64,000 bases of DNA from VAXT01 sp963728535. Its GTDB lineage: Bacteria; Actinomycetota; Thermoleophilia; Gaiellales; Gaiellaceae. The position numbers were made by a program, and so were the translations under genes. Under the pieces are notes generated by a model that saw nothing but the letters and a program-made list of their open reading frames with translations, searched no databases and was not told the DNA's origin. Shown piece by piece: positions 46,449 through 54,558 of this stretch. Location: contig CAVSKK010000001.1 of NCBI GenBank assembly GCA_963728535.1, forward strand, positions 2,604,001-2,668,000, in the 5' to 3' direction. The first letter of the stretch is position 1, and each line of letters opens with the position of its first letter.

Positions 46449-47369
46449 GTGGCTGTCCTCGATCGCGCGATCGTCCGGGTTCTTCCCGCCGTTCCCCGGT
46501 CGATCGTTCGCAAGATCTCGGAGCGCTACATCGCAGGCACCGACGTCGCCGACGCGTGTCGCGTCGTGAAGCGCCTCAACGAGGAGGGCAAAGCGGCGAC
46601 GATCGACGTCCTCGGCGAGGAGATCCGAAGCCGGGAGGAGGCGCTCGAGATAGTGCGCGCCTACCACGACGTCTTCGAGGCGATCGAGCAGGAGCACCTC
46701 GACTCGAACGTCAGCGTCAAGCTGACCGCGCTGGGGCTCGGCCTCGGGTACGAGCTTTGCCACGGGAACCTCGAGACCGTCGTCCGTCATGCGGCTGAAA
46801 GCGGCAACTTCGTCCGGATCGACATGGAGGACTCGAGCTGCACGAGCGACACGCTCCGCATGTACGGCGAGCTGCGCGAGGCCGGGCTCGACAACGTCGG
46901 CGTCGTCCTCCAGGCCTACCTGCGCCGGACGCTCCGGGACATCCGCGCGCTCGCGCCCTACAAGCCGAACGTTCGCCTCTGCAAGGGCATTTACGTCGAG
47001 CCGCCGCTGATCGCGTTCCGCGACTTCGAGGCCGTGCGCCAGAACTTCGTGCTCGCCCTCGGCGAGCTGCTCCGCATGGGGTCGTACGTCGGGATCGCAA
47101 CGCACGACCGCTGGCTGATCTCGGAAGGCCTGCGCCTCGTCGCCGAGCACGGCCTTGCCCGCGACCAGTACGAGCTGCAGATGCTGCTCGGGGTCACAGA
47201 GCACCTGGGCGACCGGCTCGTCCGTGACGGCCACCGACTGCGGATCTACATCCCGTTTGGCGAGCAGTGGTACAGCTACTCGGTGCGCCGGCTTCAGGAA
47301 AACCCGAAGATGGCCGGCTACATCGCGTCGGACACGGTCAACCGTCTCTTCGGAGCGAACGGCCGGTGA
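46449..47369 (+). CDS. Proline dehydrogenase
   Basis: 306 residues from a GTG (VAVLDRAIVRVLP). Monofunctional ProDH barrel: VSVKLTALGL, VRIDMEDSS, VGVVLQAYLRRT, VRLCKGIYVEPP, GIATHDRWL, QMLLGVTEHLG and the C-terminal YSYSVRRLQENPKMAGYI with the substrate-binding arginines. Oxidises proline to pyrroline-5-carboxylate with FAD and passes electrons to the quinone pool. The partner P5C dehydrogenase is not in the window. It overlaps the ABC permease gene (GTGA). Confidence 0.93.
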   Translation: MAVLDRAIVRVLPAVPRSIVRKISERYIAGTDVADACRVVKRLNEEGKAATIDVLGEEIRSREEALEIVRAYHDVFEAIEQEHLDSNVSVKLTALGLGLGYELCHGNLETVVRHAAESGNFVRIDMEDSSCTSDTLRMYGELREAGLDNVGVVLQAYLRRTLRDIRALAPYKPNVRLCKGIYVEPPLIAFRDFEAVRQNFVLALGELLRMGSYVGIATHDRWLISEGLRLVAEHGLARDQYELQMLLGVTEHLGDRLVRDGHRLRIYIPFGEQWYSYSVRRLQENPKMAGYIASDTVNRLFGANGR

Positions 47370-48352
47370 GCTTCCGGCGCTTCTTCCTAGTTCGGCTTGG
47401 CTGGGCGGTGCTCGGCCTCTGTCTCGCGGTCAACCTCGCGTTCGTGGCGTCGATCCTGCCGAAGCCGCCTCCGGAGCGGATCATTTGCGGCGCGGCGCCA
47501 CCCTGTGTAGACCCGCGGACCCAGGATTACGACGACGTCCATACGCTCCCGGAGCGATACCGGCACTTCCTCTCGCTCCTGGTGCGAGATGGGTCGCCGG
47601 GTGTCTCGCGGGTGAGCGGCCTGGACACCGGTCAGATGGCGCGGGCCGCGCTGCCCGTAACTGCTTCCGTGGTCGCCGTCGCCCTTGGGCTCGCGATCGC
47701 GGCGGCGCTCCTGCTGGCGATGATCCGCAGCCCCTTTGCCAGGCTGCCGAGCTACGTGGTGGGAGGATCGTTTGCCACGTTCCTCGTCGGTATCGGGGTC
47801 TCCTATCTCTTCGGGTTCAAGCTCGGACGGGCTCCTCCGAGCGGCTACTGCAACCTCTTCCACGCCAACGCCGACTGCGGCGGCGCCCGCGACTGGCTCT
47901 CCCACGTGGTCGTCCCTGCAGCGCTGCTCGCGCTGTTTCCGGCGGTGGTGTACGCCCGGATCGTGCGCGAGGGGCGCTCCCTCATCCGTAACTCGAAGGA
48001 GCCCGAGCGCGCAGCTCGGCGCCTCGCACTACCCCTCGCCCGCGTCGTTGGTCGTGACTTTGGCTTCCTGATCGGCGCCGCCGTCTTCGTCGAGGCAGCC
48101 TTTTCCCTGCCGGGCCTCGGGCAGATCGTGGCGACGGGGACCACCGCCTACGACCGACCAGCCGTGGGAGCCGCTCTCGTCTACGCGGCAGTCCTCGCGC
48201 TGGTCGTCCACTTCGTCGTCGACGTGATCGTCGGGGCGCTCGATTCCGACCTCCGCGGCGACTGGCCGTTTGCCGGCCTGCCCAGCCCGCTGAGGTTGTC
48301 CACAGTGCCCGCCGAGCCCAAGCCGGTTGCGGGAATGCCCAAGCCCGCTTAG
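47366..48352 (+). CDS. ABC transporter permease, DppB/OppB type
   Basis: 328 residues from a GTG overlapping the ProDH stop. Six membrane helices: an N-terminal LVRLGWAVLGLCLAVNLAFV, an external domain with Cys residues, and the inner-membrane EAA-like loop PAVVYARIVREGRSLIRNSKEPERAARRLALPLARVVGRDFGFLIGAAVFVEAAFSLPGLG. Peptide/dipeptide permease family. No second permease, ATPase or binding protein follows, which is unusual. Co-translation with ProDH hints at proline-rich peptide uptake, not shown by the sequence. Confidence 0.8.
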   Translation: MSFRRFFLVRLGWAVLGLCLAVNLAFVASILPKPPPERIICGAAPPCVDPRTQDYDDVHTLPERYRHFLSLLVRDGSPGVSRVSGLDTGQMARAALPVTASVVAVALGLAIAAALLLAMIRSPFARLPSYVVGGSFATFLVGIGVSYLFGFKLGRAPPSGYCNLFHANADCGGARDWLSHVVVPAALLALFPAVVYARIVREGRSLIRNSKEPERAARRLALPLARVVGRDFGFLIGAAVFVEAAFSLPGLGQIVATGTTAYDRPAVGAALVYAAVLALVVHFVVDVIVGALDSDLRGDWPFAGLPSPLRLSTVPAEPKPVAGMPKPA

Positions 48353-48362
48353 GTTTTCCACA
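48296..48362 (+). repeat. Imperfect 20 bp direct repeat containing DnaA-box-like 9-mers
   Basis: CCCGCTGAGGTTGTCCACAG and CCCGCTTAGGTTTTCCACAG, 58 bases apart, at the 3' end of the permease gene. They contain TTGTCCACA (48296-48304, the high-GC actinobacterial DnaA box) and TTTTCCACA (48354-48362). Two boxes alone do not make an origin. Confidence 0.45.
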
Positions 48363-48365
48363 GCC

Positions 48366-49544
48366 GTGCTCCCCGAGCCCGACCCTGTCGACCGCAGCGA
48401 GCGCCTCCGCTCGCGGCGTGAGCAGGCGCGCAAGCGCCGCCGGAGGAACCGGACGGTTGCGCTCGCCGTCCTGATCGTCGCCGCCGCGCTCGTCGCGCTC
48501 GGGGCGACCGTGATCGGCACGCGCGGAGCCGACGAAGGCGCTGCAGAATCCACAACACAACCCAAGGAGAAGGCGAAGCCGCCGGGCCCGAGGGCGATGC
48601 CGGCCGAGGTTCGCGGCGTGCACGTGACGATGGCGCTCGCCTCGGTCCGCGGCAAGCTCGAGCAGTACCTCTCGATTCCGGGCCTGAACACGGTCGAGCT
48701 CGACGTGAAGGACGAGAACGGCGAGGTCGGCTTCCTGCTCCCGTCCCGGAGCCTCGCCCGCAAGGTCGGAGCCGCGAAGGACTACTACGACGCGAGGGCC
48801 GTGGCCGCGCAAGCCCACGAGGCGGGCGTCTATCTGATCGGCCGCGTCGTGGTCTTCGAGGACCCGATGCTCACGGCGGGGCGTCCGGACCTGGCGATCC
48901 AGACGAGCGGCGGGGCGGTCTGGCAGAACTACGCCGGACTCGGCTGGTCAAACCCCTACGACCGCCGCGTCTGGGACTACAACATCTCGGTCGCAGCGGC
49001 CGCCGCCCGCGCGGGCTTCGACGAGATCCAGTTCGACTACGTGCGCTTCCCGAGCGACGGCCCGATCGAGTCGGCGGTCTTCACCCACAAGGTGGCCGAG
49101 CCCATGGGGCAGACGATTGCCCGCTTCGTCAAGTACGCCTCGAGCCGCCTCAAGCCGCTCGGCGTGCGCGTCTCGGTGGACGTCTTCGGGCTCTCGGCCA
49201 CGCACAACCTCGGCATCGGCCAGTCGCCGGGGCGGCTCGCGAAATACGTGGACGCGGTGTACCCGATGGTCTACCCGTCGCATTACAACTCCGGGGAGTT
49301 CAACCTGGCCGACCCAAGCTCGAAGCCCGGCCGCACCGTCGCGCTCTCGCTCCGCGACTTCCGCAACGCGCTGATCGGCCGGAAGGCGATCTTGATCCCA
49401 TGGCTCGAGGACTTCTCGCTGACGAGTGAGAGGACCGACCCAGACGGGGTCCGCGCCCAGATCCAGGCCGCCCGCAGGAACCACGCGAGGGGTTTCCTGC
49501 TCTGGAACCCCGAGGGCGTCTACACGGTGGAAGTCCTCAAGTAG
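48366..49544 (+). CDS. DUF4015-family putative glycoside hydrolase, membrane anchored
   Basis: 392 residues from GTG 48366. A short basic N-terminus and one membrane helix (TVALAVLIVAAALVALGATVIG), a spacer, then the DUF4015/GHL barrel: EVRGVHVTMALASVRGKLEQYL, NTVELDVKDENGEVGF, AHEAGVYLIGRVVVFEDP, AGFDEIQFDYVRFPSDG, VRVSVDVFGLSA, VDAVYPMVYPSHY and ARGFLLWNPEGVY. These proteins are predicted to cleave or bind extracellular glycan; the acidic pair in the FDYVRFP strand fits catalysis. Substrate unknown. Confidence 0.83.
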   Translation: MLPEPDPVDRSERLRSRREQARKRRRRNRTVALAVLIVAAALVALGATVIGTRGADEGAAESTTQPKEKAKPPGPRAMPAEVRGVHVTMALASVRGKLEQYLSIPGLNTVELDVKDENGEVGFLLPSRSLARKVGAAKDYYDARAVAAQAHEAGVYLIGRVVVFEDPMLTAGRPDLAIQTSGGAVWQNYAGLGWSNPYDRRVWDYNISVAAAAARAGFDEIQFDYVRFPSDGPIESAVFTHKVAEPMGQTIARFVKYASSRLKPLGVRVSVDVFGLSATHNLGIGQSPGRLAKYVDAVYPMVYPSHYNSGEFNLADPSSKPGRTVALSLRDFRNALIGRKAILIPWLEDFSLTSERTDPDGVRAQIQAARRNHARGFLLWNPEGVYTVEVLK

Positions 49545-49577
49545 GCTCCGAACCGCAATCGACGCCCGGAGGAACCC

Positions 49578-51113
49578 GTGACCGAGAAGTACCAAGAGCT
49601 CAAGAGCCGACTCGCCACCATCCATGACCTGCGCATGGCGCGGGCGATCCTCGGCTGGGACCAGCACACGAAGATGCCGCCGAAGGCCGGTCCGTTGCGA
49701 GCCGAGCACCTGGGGACGCTCGACCGCTTCACGCACGAGCTCTTCATCGACGACGAGATCGGCACGCTGCTCGAAGACGTCCGCGGCTACGAGGAGAGCC
49801 TCGACCCGGACTCGGACGACGCTTGCCTGATCCGGGTCACCCGCCGCGACTACGAAAAGGCGAGCCGCGTGTCACCCGACCTGCGCGCAGAGCTGACCCG
49901 TTCCGGGGCGATCGCCCTCGCCGCCTGGGTCGAAGCGCGCGAGAAGTCGGACTTTTCGATCTTCCTCCCGTACTTGAAGAAGAACGTCGAGCTCACGCAC
50001 CAGTACATCGACTGCTTCGACGGCATGGGCTACGAGAATGCGTACGACGTCCTGTTGGACGACTTCGACGAGGGTCTCAAGACCGACGGCGTCCGTGCGG
50101 TCTTCGACGAGCTCAAGACCGGCCTCGTTCCCCTGATCGCGGAGATCGCCGAGCACGGCGACCGCGTGGACGATTCGAGCCTGTTCGGCGACTTTCCAAT
50201 CGAGAAGCAGCGCGATTTCGCGCTCGTCATGCTCGAGCTGTTCGGCTACGACCACGAGTCCTGGCGCCTCGATCCCACCGTGCACCCGTTCGCGATGAGC
50301 GCCGGGACGACGGACATCCGGCTGACAACTCGGTATGACGAGGGCAATCTCGGCGCCAGCCTCTTTGCCAGCATCCACGAGTTCGGGCACGGCTACTACG
50401 AGGCGGGGGTCGATCCGGCACTCGAACGGACGACTCTCGCGTCCGTGACCTCGATGAGCCTGCACGAGTCGCAGAGCCGCATGTGGGAGAACCTGATCGG
50501 GCGAGGGCTTCCCGCTTGGCGCTTCTTCTATCCCAAGCTGCAGGAGGCGTTCCCGGCCCAGTTCGGCGACGTCGAGCTCGACGTGTTCTACGGCGCGATC
50601 AACAAGGTGCAGCCCTCGCTCATCCGTGTCGAGGCGGACGAGGCGACGTACAACCTGCACATCATCCTGCGCTTCGAGCTCGAGCAAGAGATTCTCTCCG
50701 GCGAGCTGGCGCTCGAGGATCTTCCCGAAGCCTGGAACGCGCGCATGGCGGAGTACCTCGGAATCGAGGTTCCCGACGACGCGCGAGGCGTCCTCCAGGA
50801 CGTCCACTGGTCGGGTGGCGCGATCGGCTACTTCCCGACCTATGCGCTCGGCAACGTGATCTCGGTGCAGCTCTGGGATCAACTGCGCGCAGATCTCCCG
50901 GACCTGGACACCCAGTTCGAGCAGGGCGAGTTCGGCGAGGTCGGCAACTGGCTACGCGAGAACCTGCACCGGCACGGGCGCAAGTACAACTCGAACGAGA
51001 TGCTCGATCGCATCGTGGGCGGTCCGATGGATCCGGCTCCGTACCTGCGCTACCTCAGGGAGAAGCTCGGCGAGATCTACGGATTGCCGGTCGAAACCGG
51101 CGCGACCGTTTAA
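49578..51113 (+). CDS. Carboxypeptidase Taq (M32 family)
   Basis: 511 residues, usual length for M32. The HExxH zinc motif is in SIHEFGHGYYEAG, followed by MSLHESQSRMWENLIGR with the third ligand. MARAILGWDQHTKMPPKAG is the family N-terminus and TADE/AGTTDIRLTTRY the helper region. A cytoplasmic metallocarboxypeptidase that removes C-terminal residues. GTG start with a GGAGG ribosome site. Confidence 0.93.
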   Translation: MTEKYQELKSRLATIHDLRMARAILGWDQHTKMPPKAGPLRAEHLGTLDRFTHELFIDDEIGTLLEDVRGYEESLDPDSDDACLIRVTRRDYEKASRVSPDLRAELTRSGAIALAAWVEAREKSDFSIFLPYLKKNVELTHQYIDCFDGMGYENAYDVLLDDFDEGLKTDGVRAVFDELKTGLVPLIAEIAEHGDRVDDSSLFGDFPIEKQRDFALVMLELFGYDHESWRLDPTVHPFAMSAGTTDIRLTTRYDEGNLGASLFASIHEFGHGYYEAGVDPALERTTLASVTSMSLHESQSRMWENLIGRGLPAWRFFYPKLQEAFPAQFGDVELDVFYGAINKVQPSLIRVEADEATYNLHIILRFELEQEILSGELALEDLPEAWNARMAEYLGIEVPDDARGVLQDVHWSGGAIGYFPTYALGNVISVQLWDQLRADLPDLDTQFEQGEFGEVGNWLRENLHRHGRKYNSNEMLDRIVGGPMDPAPYLRYLREKLGEIYGLPVETGATV

Positions 51114-51120
51114 GCGCTCG

Positions 51121-51429
51121 CTACGGAGGAGGAGGCGGAGGCGGAACGTCCGAGGGCGGCGCTTCGTCCTCGACGTAGGTCGTTCGTCGCCGCCCGTACC
51201 CGCCGTACCACGGCCGGCCCGGCCCGCCCTCGACGTAGGTCGCCCGGTTGAAGTAGCCCGGCCCCCACCAGCTCCGCCACATCAGGAGCGTGAGGACGAA
51301 ACCGATGATGCCCATCACGATCAGGATCACTCCGATCGCGTCGAGATTGAGACCCGAAGGCTCGTCGGTGATTCCCCAGGCAAGGATCGCTCCTGCTGCG
51401 ATGAGGATCAGGCTGACCGGAAGTCCCAT
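51121..51429 (-). CDS. DUF6458-type small membrane protein
   Basis: 102 residues: MGLPVSLILIAAGAILAWGITDE, a second membrane helix (IGVILIVMGIIGFVLTLLMW), a Tyr/Gly/Arg-rich loop (GRPWYGGYGRRRTTYVED) and a proline tail (seven Pro at the end). This layout is common in actinobacterial small membrane proteins of unknown function. It is preceded by GGCAGGAGGAAG as ribosome site and converges on the carboxypeptidase gene. Confidence 0.78.
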   Translation of the reverse strand: MGLPVSLILIAAGAILAWGITDEPSGLNLDAIGVILIVMGIIGFVLTLLMWRSWWGPGYFNRATYVEGGPGRPWYGGYGRRRTTYVEDEAPPSDVPPPPPPP

Positions 51430-51459
51430 GGGCTTCCTCCTGCCCGTTTCTCGTCGAGG

Positions 51460-51858
51460 TTAACCCCCGCGGTGTTGCGGCTTCTGCCACCAGAAGCGTT
51501 TCTGCGGCTGCTCTGCGGCCTCCAGGTCTGTCAGCGACGTGCCGCCGTAGTTCCGCAGCGTGAAGTCGGACTGAGCGACGAAGCCGAGTGCGGTGAGCGA
51601 GAACGTCAGCGGGCGGCTCGTGATCTGCCAGCCCTCGAGCGGCCCGGGATCGGCGAGCCCCGCTTCTTCTTCCTCGCCGGCCACCTCGAAGACCGCAAAG
51701 CCGCCGTGCGGCGTGCCGATGAAGTGGTCGTGCGTGACGATGAGCCCTCGCCCGTCCTCGCCGATGTAGTGGTTGAGCAGGTCGTTCGCCTCACTGGCGG
51801 TCATGCCCTCGGGGGCGAGCGCGTAGACGAGAAAGCAGCGCGACCGGGGCTCGCTCAT
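51460..51858 (-). CDS. Hypothetical protein
   Basis: 132 residues, soluble: SRCFLVYALAPEGMTASEANDLLNHYIGEDGRGLIVTHDHFIGTPHGGFAVFEVAGEEEEAGL, then a C-terminal half with PLTFSLTALGFVAQSDFTLRNYGG. I do not recognise the family; the alternation suggests a dimeric alpha-beta barrel-like fold. It overlaps the methyltransferase gene by four bases. Confidence 0.68.
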   Translation of the reverse strand: MSEPRSRCFLVYALAPEGMTASEANDLLNHYIGEDGRGLIVTHDHFIGTPHGGFAVFEVAGEEEEAGLADPGPLEGWQITSRPLTFSLTALGFVAQSDFTLRNYGGTSLTDLEAAEQPQKRFWWQKPQHRGG

Positions 51859-52514
51859 GCGGGCTTCTCGGCGATCAGCGCAAAGTCCCAGGGCACCCGG
51901 CGGTCCCGTTGGAGCCAGTTGTAGAGAGTCTGGAACTCGACGATGCCGGTGACGCCGAGGCCGGCTCCGGTCACGGCGTCGACGAGCTGGTCAAGCCGCC
52001 AGCGCGGCTCCTCGCTCGCACCGAGAGGTTCGTCGAAGTAGTCGTCGCGCCAGTGGCCGAGCGCATCGAGGCACTTGCTGACCGGATGAGTGTCGTACAG
52101 AAGGAGCATTCCGCCAGGCTTGAGCGCCGAGGCGATTCCGGTCGCCCAGGCATTGAGGTCGTGCAGCTGGATCAGGACTCCGCCGCCGGTGTAGACGAGA
52201 TCGAAGCGAGCTCGGCGGATCTCCAGCGGCACGTCGTGCACGTCTGCATGCACGTAGGCGACGTCCGGCGCACGCTCCCTTGCGACGTCCAGCGCCTCGG
52301 CGGAGATGTCGACAGCGCTGACGAGTGCGCCCAGCTCGACGAGCTCCGCCGTCGACTCGCCCGTTGCGCACTGGAGATGGAGCACATGCTTGCCCTCGAC
52401 GTCGGGCAGGAGCTCGCGGATCTTCTCGGGGATGCCGAGCTGCCCGGCCATTGCCTTGGCCCGGCCGCGGTGGATCTCGTCCCACGCCTTCCGGTTCTGG
52501 TCGGTCGGCTCCAT
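51855..52514 (-). CDS. Class I SAM-dependent methyltransferase
   Basis: 219 residues: KAWDEIHRG at the start, SAM motif I KHVLHLQCATGESTAELVELGA, VSAVDISAEALDVARERA, VHDVPLEIRRARFDLVYTGGG and a C-terminal LQRDRRVPWDFALIAEKP. Substrate not evident. It sits four bases from fabL and overlaps the hypothetical gene downstream, so it is in a short minus-strand operon. Confidence 0.8.
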   Translation of the reverse strand: MEPTDQNRKAWDEIHRGRAKAMAGQLGIPEKIRELLPDVEGKHVLHLQCATGESTAELVELGALVSAVDISAEALDVARERAPDVAYVHADVHDVPLEIRRARFDLVYTGGGVLIQLHDLNAWATGIASALKPGGMLLLYDTHPVSKCLDALGHWRDDYFDEPLGASEEPRWRLDQLVDAVTGAGLGVTGIVEFQTLYNWLQRDRRVPWDFALIAEKPA

Positions 52515-52518
52515 GGCC

Positions 52519-53256
52519 TCACGCCGGCAGCGAGAAGCCGCCGTCCACGACCAGGACGTGGCCTCGGATCATGTCGGCCTCGGGCGAGCAGAGGAACGCA
52601 ACCGCGTCGGCGATGTCCTTCGGCTCGACGAGGCGGCCGGCCGGAGTGCGCTTCTCGCCCCACTCGAGCATCCGCTCCCGGTTCGGGAAGTGGTCGAGCG
52701 CCGCGGTGTCGACGACGCCGCCGGAGACGGCGTTCACGCGGATGCCGCGCGGCGCGAGCTCGACGGCGAGATAGCGGACGAGCGACTCGAGCGCCGCCTT
52801 CGAGGTGCCGACGAGCACGTAGTCCTCCAGGACGCGCGTCGAGCCCAGGCTCGAGATGGCGACGATCGAAGCGCCCTCCGGCATCTGGGGCGCGGCTGCG
52901 CGGGTGAGCGAGAGCAGGGCGCGCGCATTCGCGTCAAGCGTCCAGTCCCAGTGCTTGTCCTCGGTCTCGAGCGCCGGACGAATGACGCCGGTCGCCGCGT
53001 TGTGGACGAGTGCGCGCAGCGCGCCGAGCTCGCCGACCTCGCGAGCGATGCGCGCGGAGGAGACGTTGCCGCGGATGAGGACCGGCTCGGCGCCCTTGGC
53101 GCGCAGCTCTTCGGCGGTCTCCTCGGCCGCCTTGTCGTTCCGCATGTAGCCGATGCCCACGCGAGCCGCGCCCAGATCGGCGAAACGGTGCGCGATCGCC
53201 TTGCCGATCCCCCGCGAGCCCCCCGTGACGAACACGGTGGCGCCTTCGTAGCTCAT
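52519..53256 (-). CDS. FabL-type enoyl-[ACP] reductase (SDR family)
   Basis: 245 residues, classical SDR fold: VFVTGGSRGIGKAIA cofactor loop, VHNAATGVIRP, then ISSLGSTRVLEDYVLVGTSKAALESLVRYLAVELAPRG. The Tyr and Lys are six residues apart (Y-x6-K), as in Bacillus FabL and other enoyl-ACP reductases, not the x3 spacing of FabG. It probably reduces the enoyl-ACP in fatty acid elongation with NADPH. The start overlaps the upstream small gene (ATGA). Confidence 0.8.
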   Translation of the reverse strand: MSYEGATVFVTGGSRGIGKAIAHRFADLGAARVGIGYMRNDKAAEETAEELRAKGAEPVLIRGNVSSARIAREVGELGALRALVHNAATGVIRPALETEDKHWDWTLDANARALLSLTRAAAPQMPEGASIVAISSLGSTRVLEDYVLVGTSKAALESLVRYLAVELAPRGIRVNAVSGGVVDTAALDHFPNRERMLEWGEKRTPAGRLVEPKDIADAVAFLCSPEADMIRGHVLVVDGGFSLPA

Positions 53257-53531
53257 TCGTTGCGAGGAAGCGGCTGGTCGGCGGGCGCGGCGCTTGGGAT
53301 CGTCTCCCAGCCTGGTCGCGTCCGCGCCTCGCGCGGGCCTTCCTCGGCCTTCGAAGACGCATATCCGAGGCGGTCGAGGAGCTCAGCCTGCTCCTCCGCA
53401 TACCGGCGGACGTCATGGGTCTCGGGGAGGTCCTCGACGAGCTCGAGCACGCGGGCGCGGAGCTGGAAGGCGAAGTGCGGAGTCGCGGGACCGGCGATCG
53501 CGTCGACGTCGTCTCTGGTCGGCTCGGCCAT
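53253..53531 (-). CDS. Small hypothetical protein upstream of fabL
   Basis: 92 residues from the ATG at 53531: MAEPTRDDVDAIAGPATPHFAFQLRARVLELVEDLPETHDVRRYAEEQAELLDRLGYASSKAEEG. Helical, soluble, C-terminus disordered. Not recognised. First gene of the run with fabL and the methyltransferase. Confidence 0.68.
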   Translation of the reverse strand: MAEPTRDDVDAIAGPATPHFAFQLRARVLELVEDLPETHDVRRYAEEQAELLDRLGYASSKAEEGPREARTRPGWETIPSAAPADQPLPRNE

Positions 53532-53648
53532 TCGGGCAAAGGCTAATCGCTGGAGGGTTCGGCGTGATGTTGCTCGTCGCCGGGGGGCGAGTCCCAGCGC
53601 GGCCCGGCGGCTCAGCCATATCGCGCCGAACCCTCTAGGGTCGGCCAC

Positions 53649-54536
53649 GTGCGCCGGGGCTCAGTGGCAGACGCGATGCTGCTCGTGACCGTCTGCCTCT
53701 GGGCGCTCAACTTCACGGTCTCGAAGTACATCCTCGACCACGGTTTCCGCCCGCTCACGTACTCGGGCATTCGCTACGCGCTCGCCGCGCTGATCTTCCT
53801 GGCGATCGTGCTGCCGCGCGAGCGCTCCCTGCGGATCGAGCGGCGGGACCTGCTGCTCGTGGCCGGTGCGATCGTGCTCCTGTTCCTGAATCAGGTCGGC
53901 TTCGTCTTCGCCCTCGACTTGACGACCGCGACGACCGTTGCGCTCATCTTCGGGACCCTCCCGATCTTCACGGCGCTGATCGCCCGGCTCGTCGGGATGG
54001 AGCGGCTCAGCCGCAGCTTCTGGCTGGCGGCCGTCCTGTCGTTCGGAGGCGTCGCCCTCGTGACCGTCGGCTCGGGCCAGAGCGTCTCCGGCAACGTCTG
54101 GGGCGATTTGCTCGCGCTCATGAGCGCCGCGACGTGGGGCGGATACTCGGTTGCGCTCGCCCCGCTCATGCGCCGCTATTCGCCCTTCCGCCTGAGCGCG
54201 ATCTTCCTCGTGGTCGTCAGCGTCGCGCTGCTCGCTGCCGGGACGCCGCAGCTCGGCGACCAGAGCTTCGATCTCTCCGCCCTCGTGTGGCTCTGCTTCC
54301 TGTACGCGGTCGTCGGCCCGCTGGTGATCACGAATCTCCTCTGGTTCACGGCGATCGACCGGGTCGGCCCTTCGCGCGCGTCGCTGTTCGCGAATCTCCA
54401 GCCCTTCCTGGCCGCGGTCGTCGCGCTGCTCCTCCTGAACGAGAGCCTGACCCGCCTTCAGCTCGCCGGCGGCCTGCTGATCGCGGCCGGCATCGTCTTC
54501 TCGCGCGGCCGTCAACCGCCTCCCGACCCAACCTAG
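53649..54536 (+). CDS. EamA/DMT-family transporter
   Basis: 295 residues with ten membrane helices in two EamA repeats: an N-terminal LLVTVCLWALNFTVSKYILDHGFRP and a second-half AATWGGYSVALAPLMRRYSPFRLSAIFL. ANLQPFLAAVVALLLLNESLTRLQLAGGLLIAAGI is the classic end of the second repeat. Likely an exporter of metabolites or amino acids; substrate unknown. GTG start. Gap of 22 bases to the MFS gene. Confidence 0.9.
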   Translation: MRRGSVADAMLLVTVCLWALNFTVSKYILDHGFRPLTYSGIRYALAALIFLAIVLPRERSLRIERRDLLLVAGAIVLLFLNQVGFVFALDLTTATTVALIFGTLPIFTALIARLVGMERLSRSFWLAAVLSFGGVALVTVGSGQSVSGNVWGDLLALMSAATWGGYSVALAPLMRRYSPFRLSAIFLVVVSVALLAAGTPQLGDQSFDLSALVWLCFLYAVVGPLVITNLLWFTAIDRVGPSRASLFANLQPFLAAVVALLLLNESLTRLQLAGGLLIAAGIVFSRGRQPPPDPT

Positions 54537-54558
54537 GGTCGTCGCTAGTCTGGAGCCA

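Noticed and set aside
48296..48362. Possible replication origin
   Set aside because: Only two box-like sites, no AT-rich unwinding region and no dnaA/dnaN nearby.
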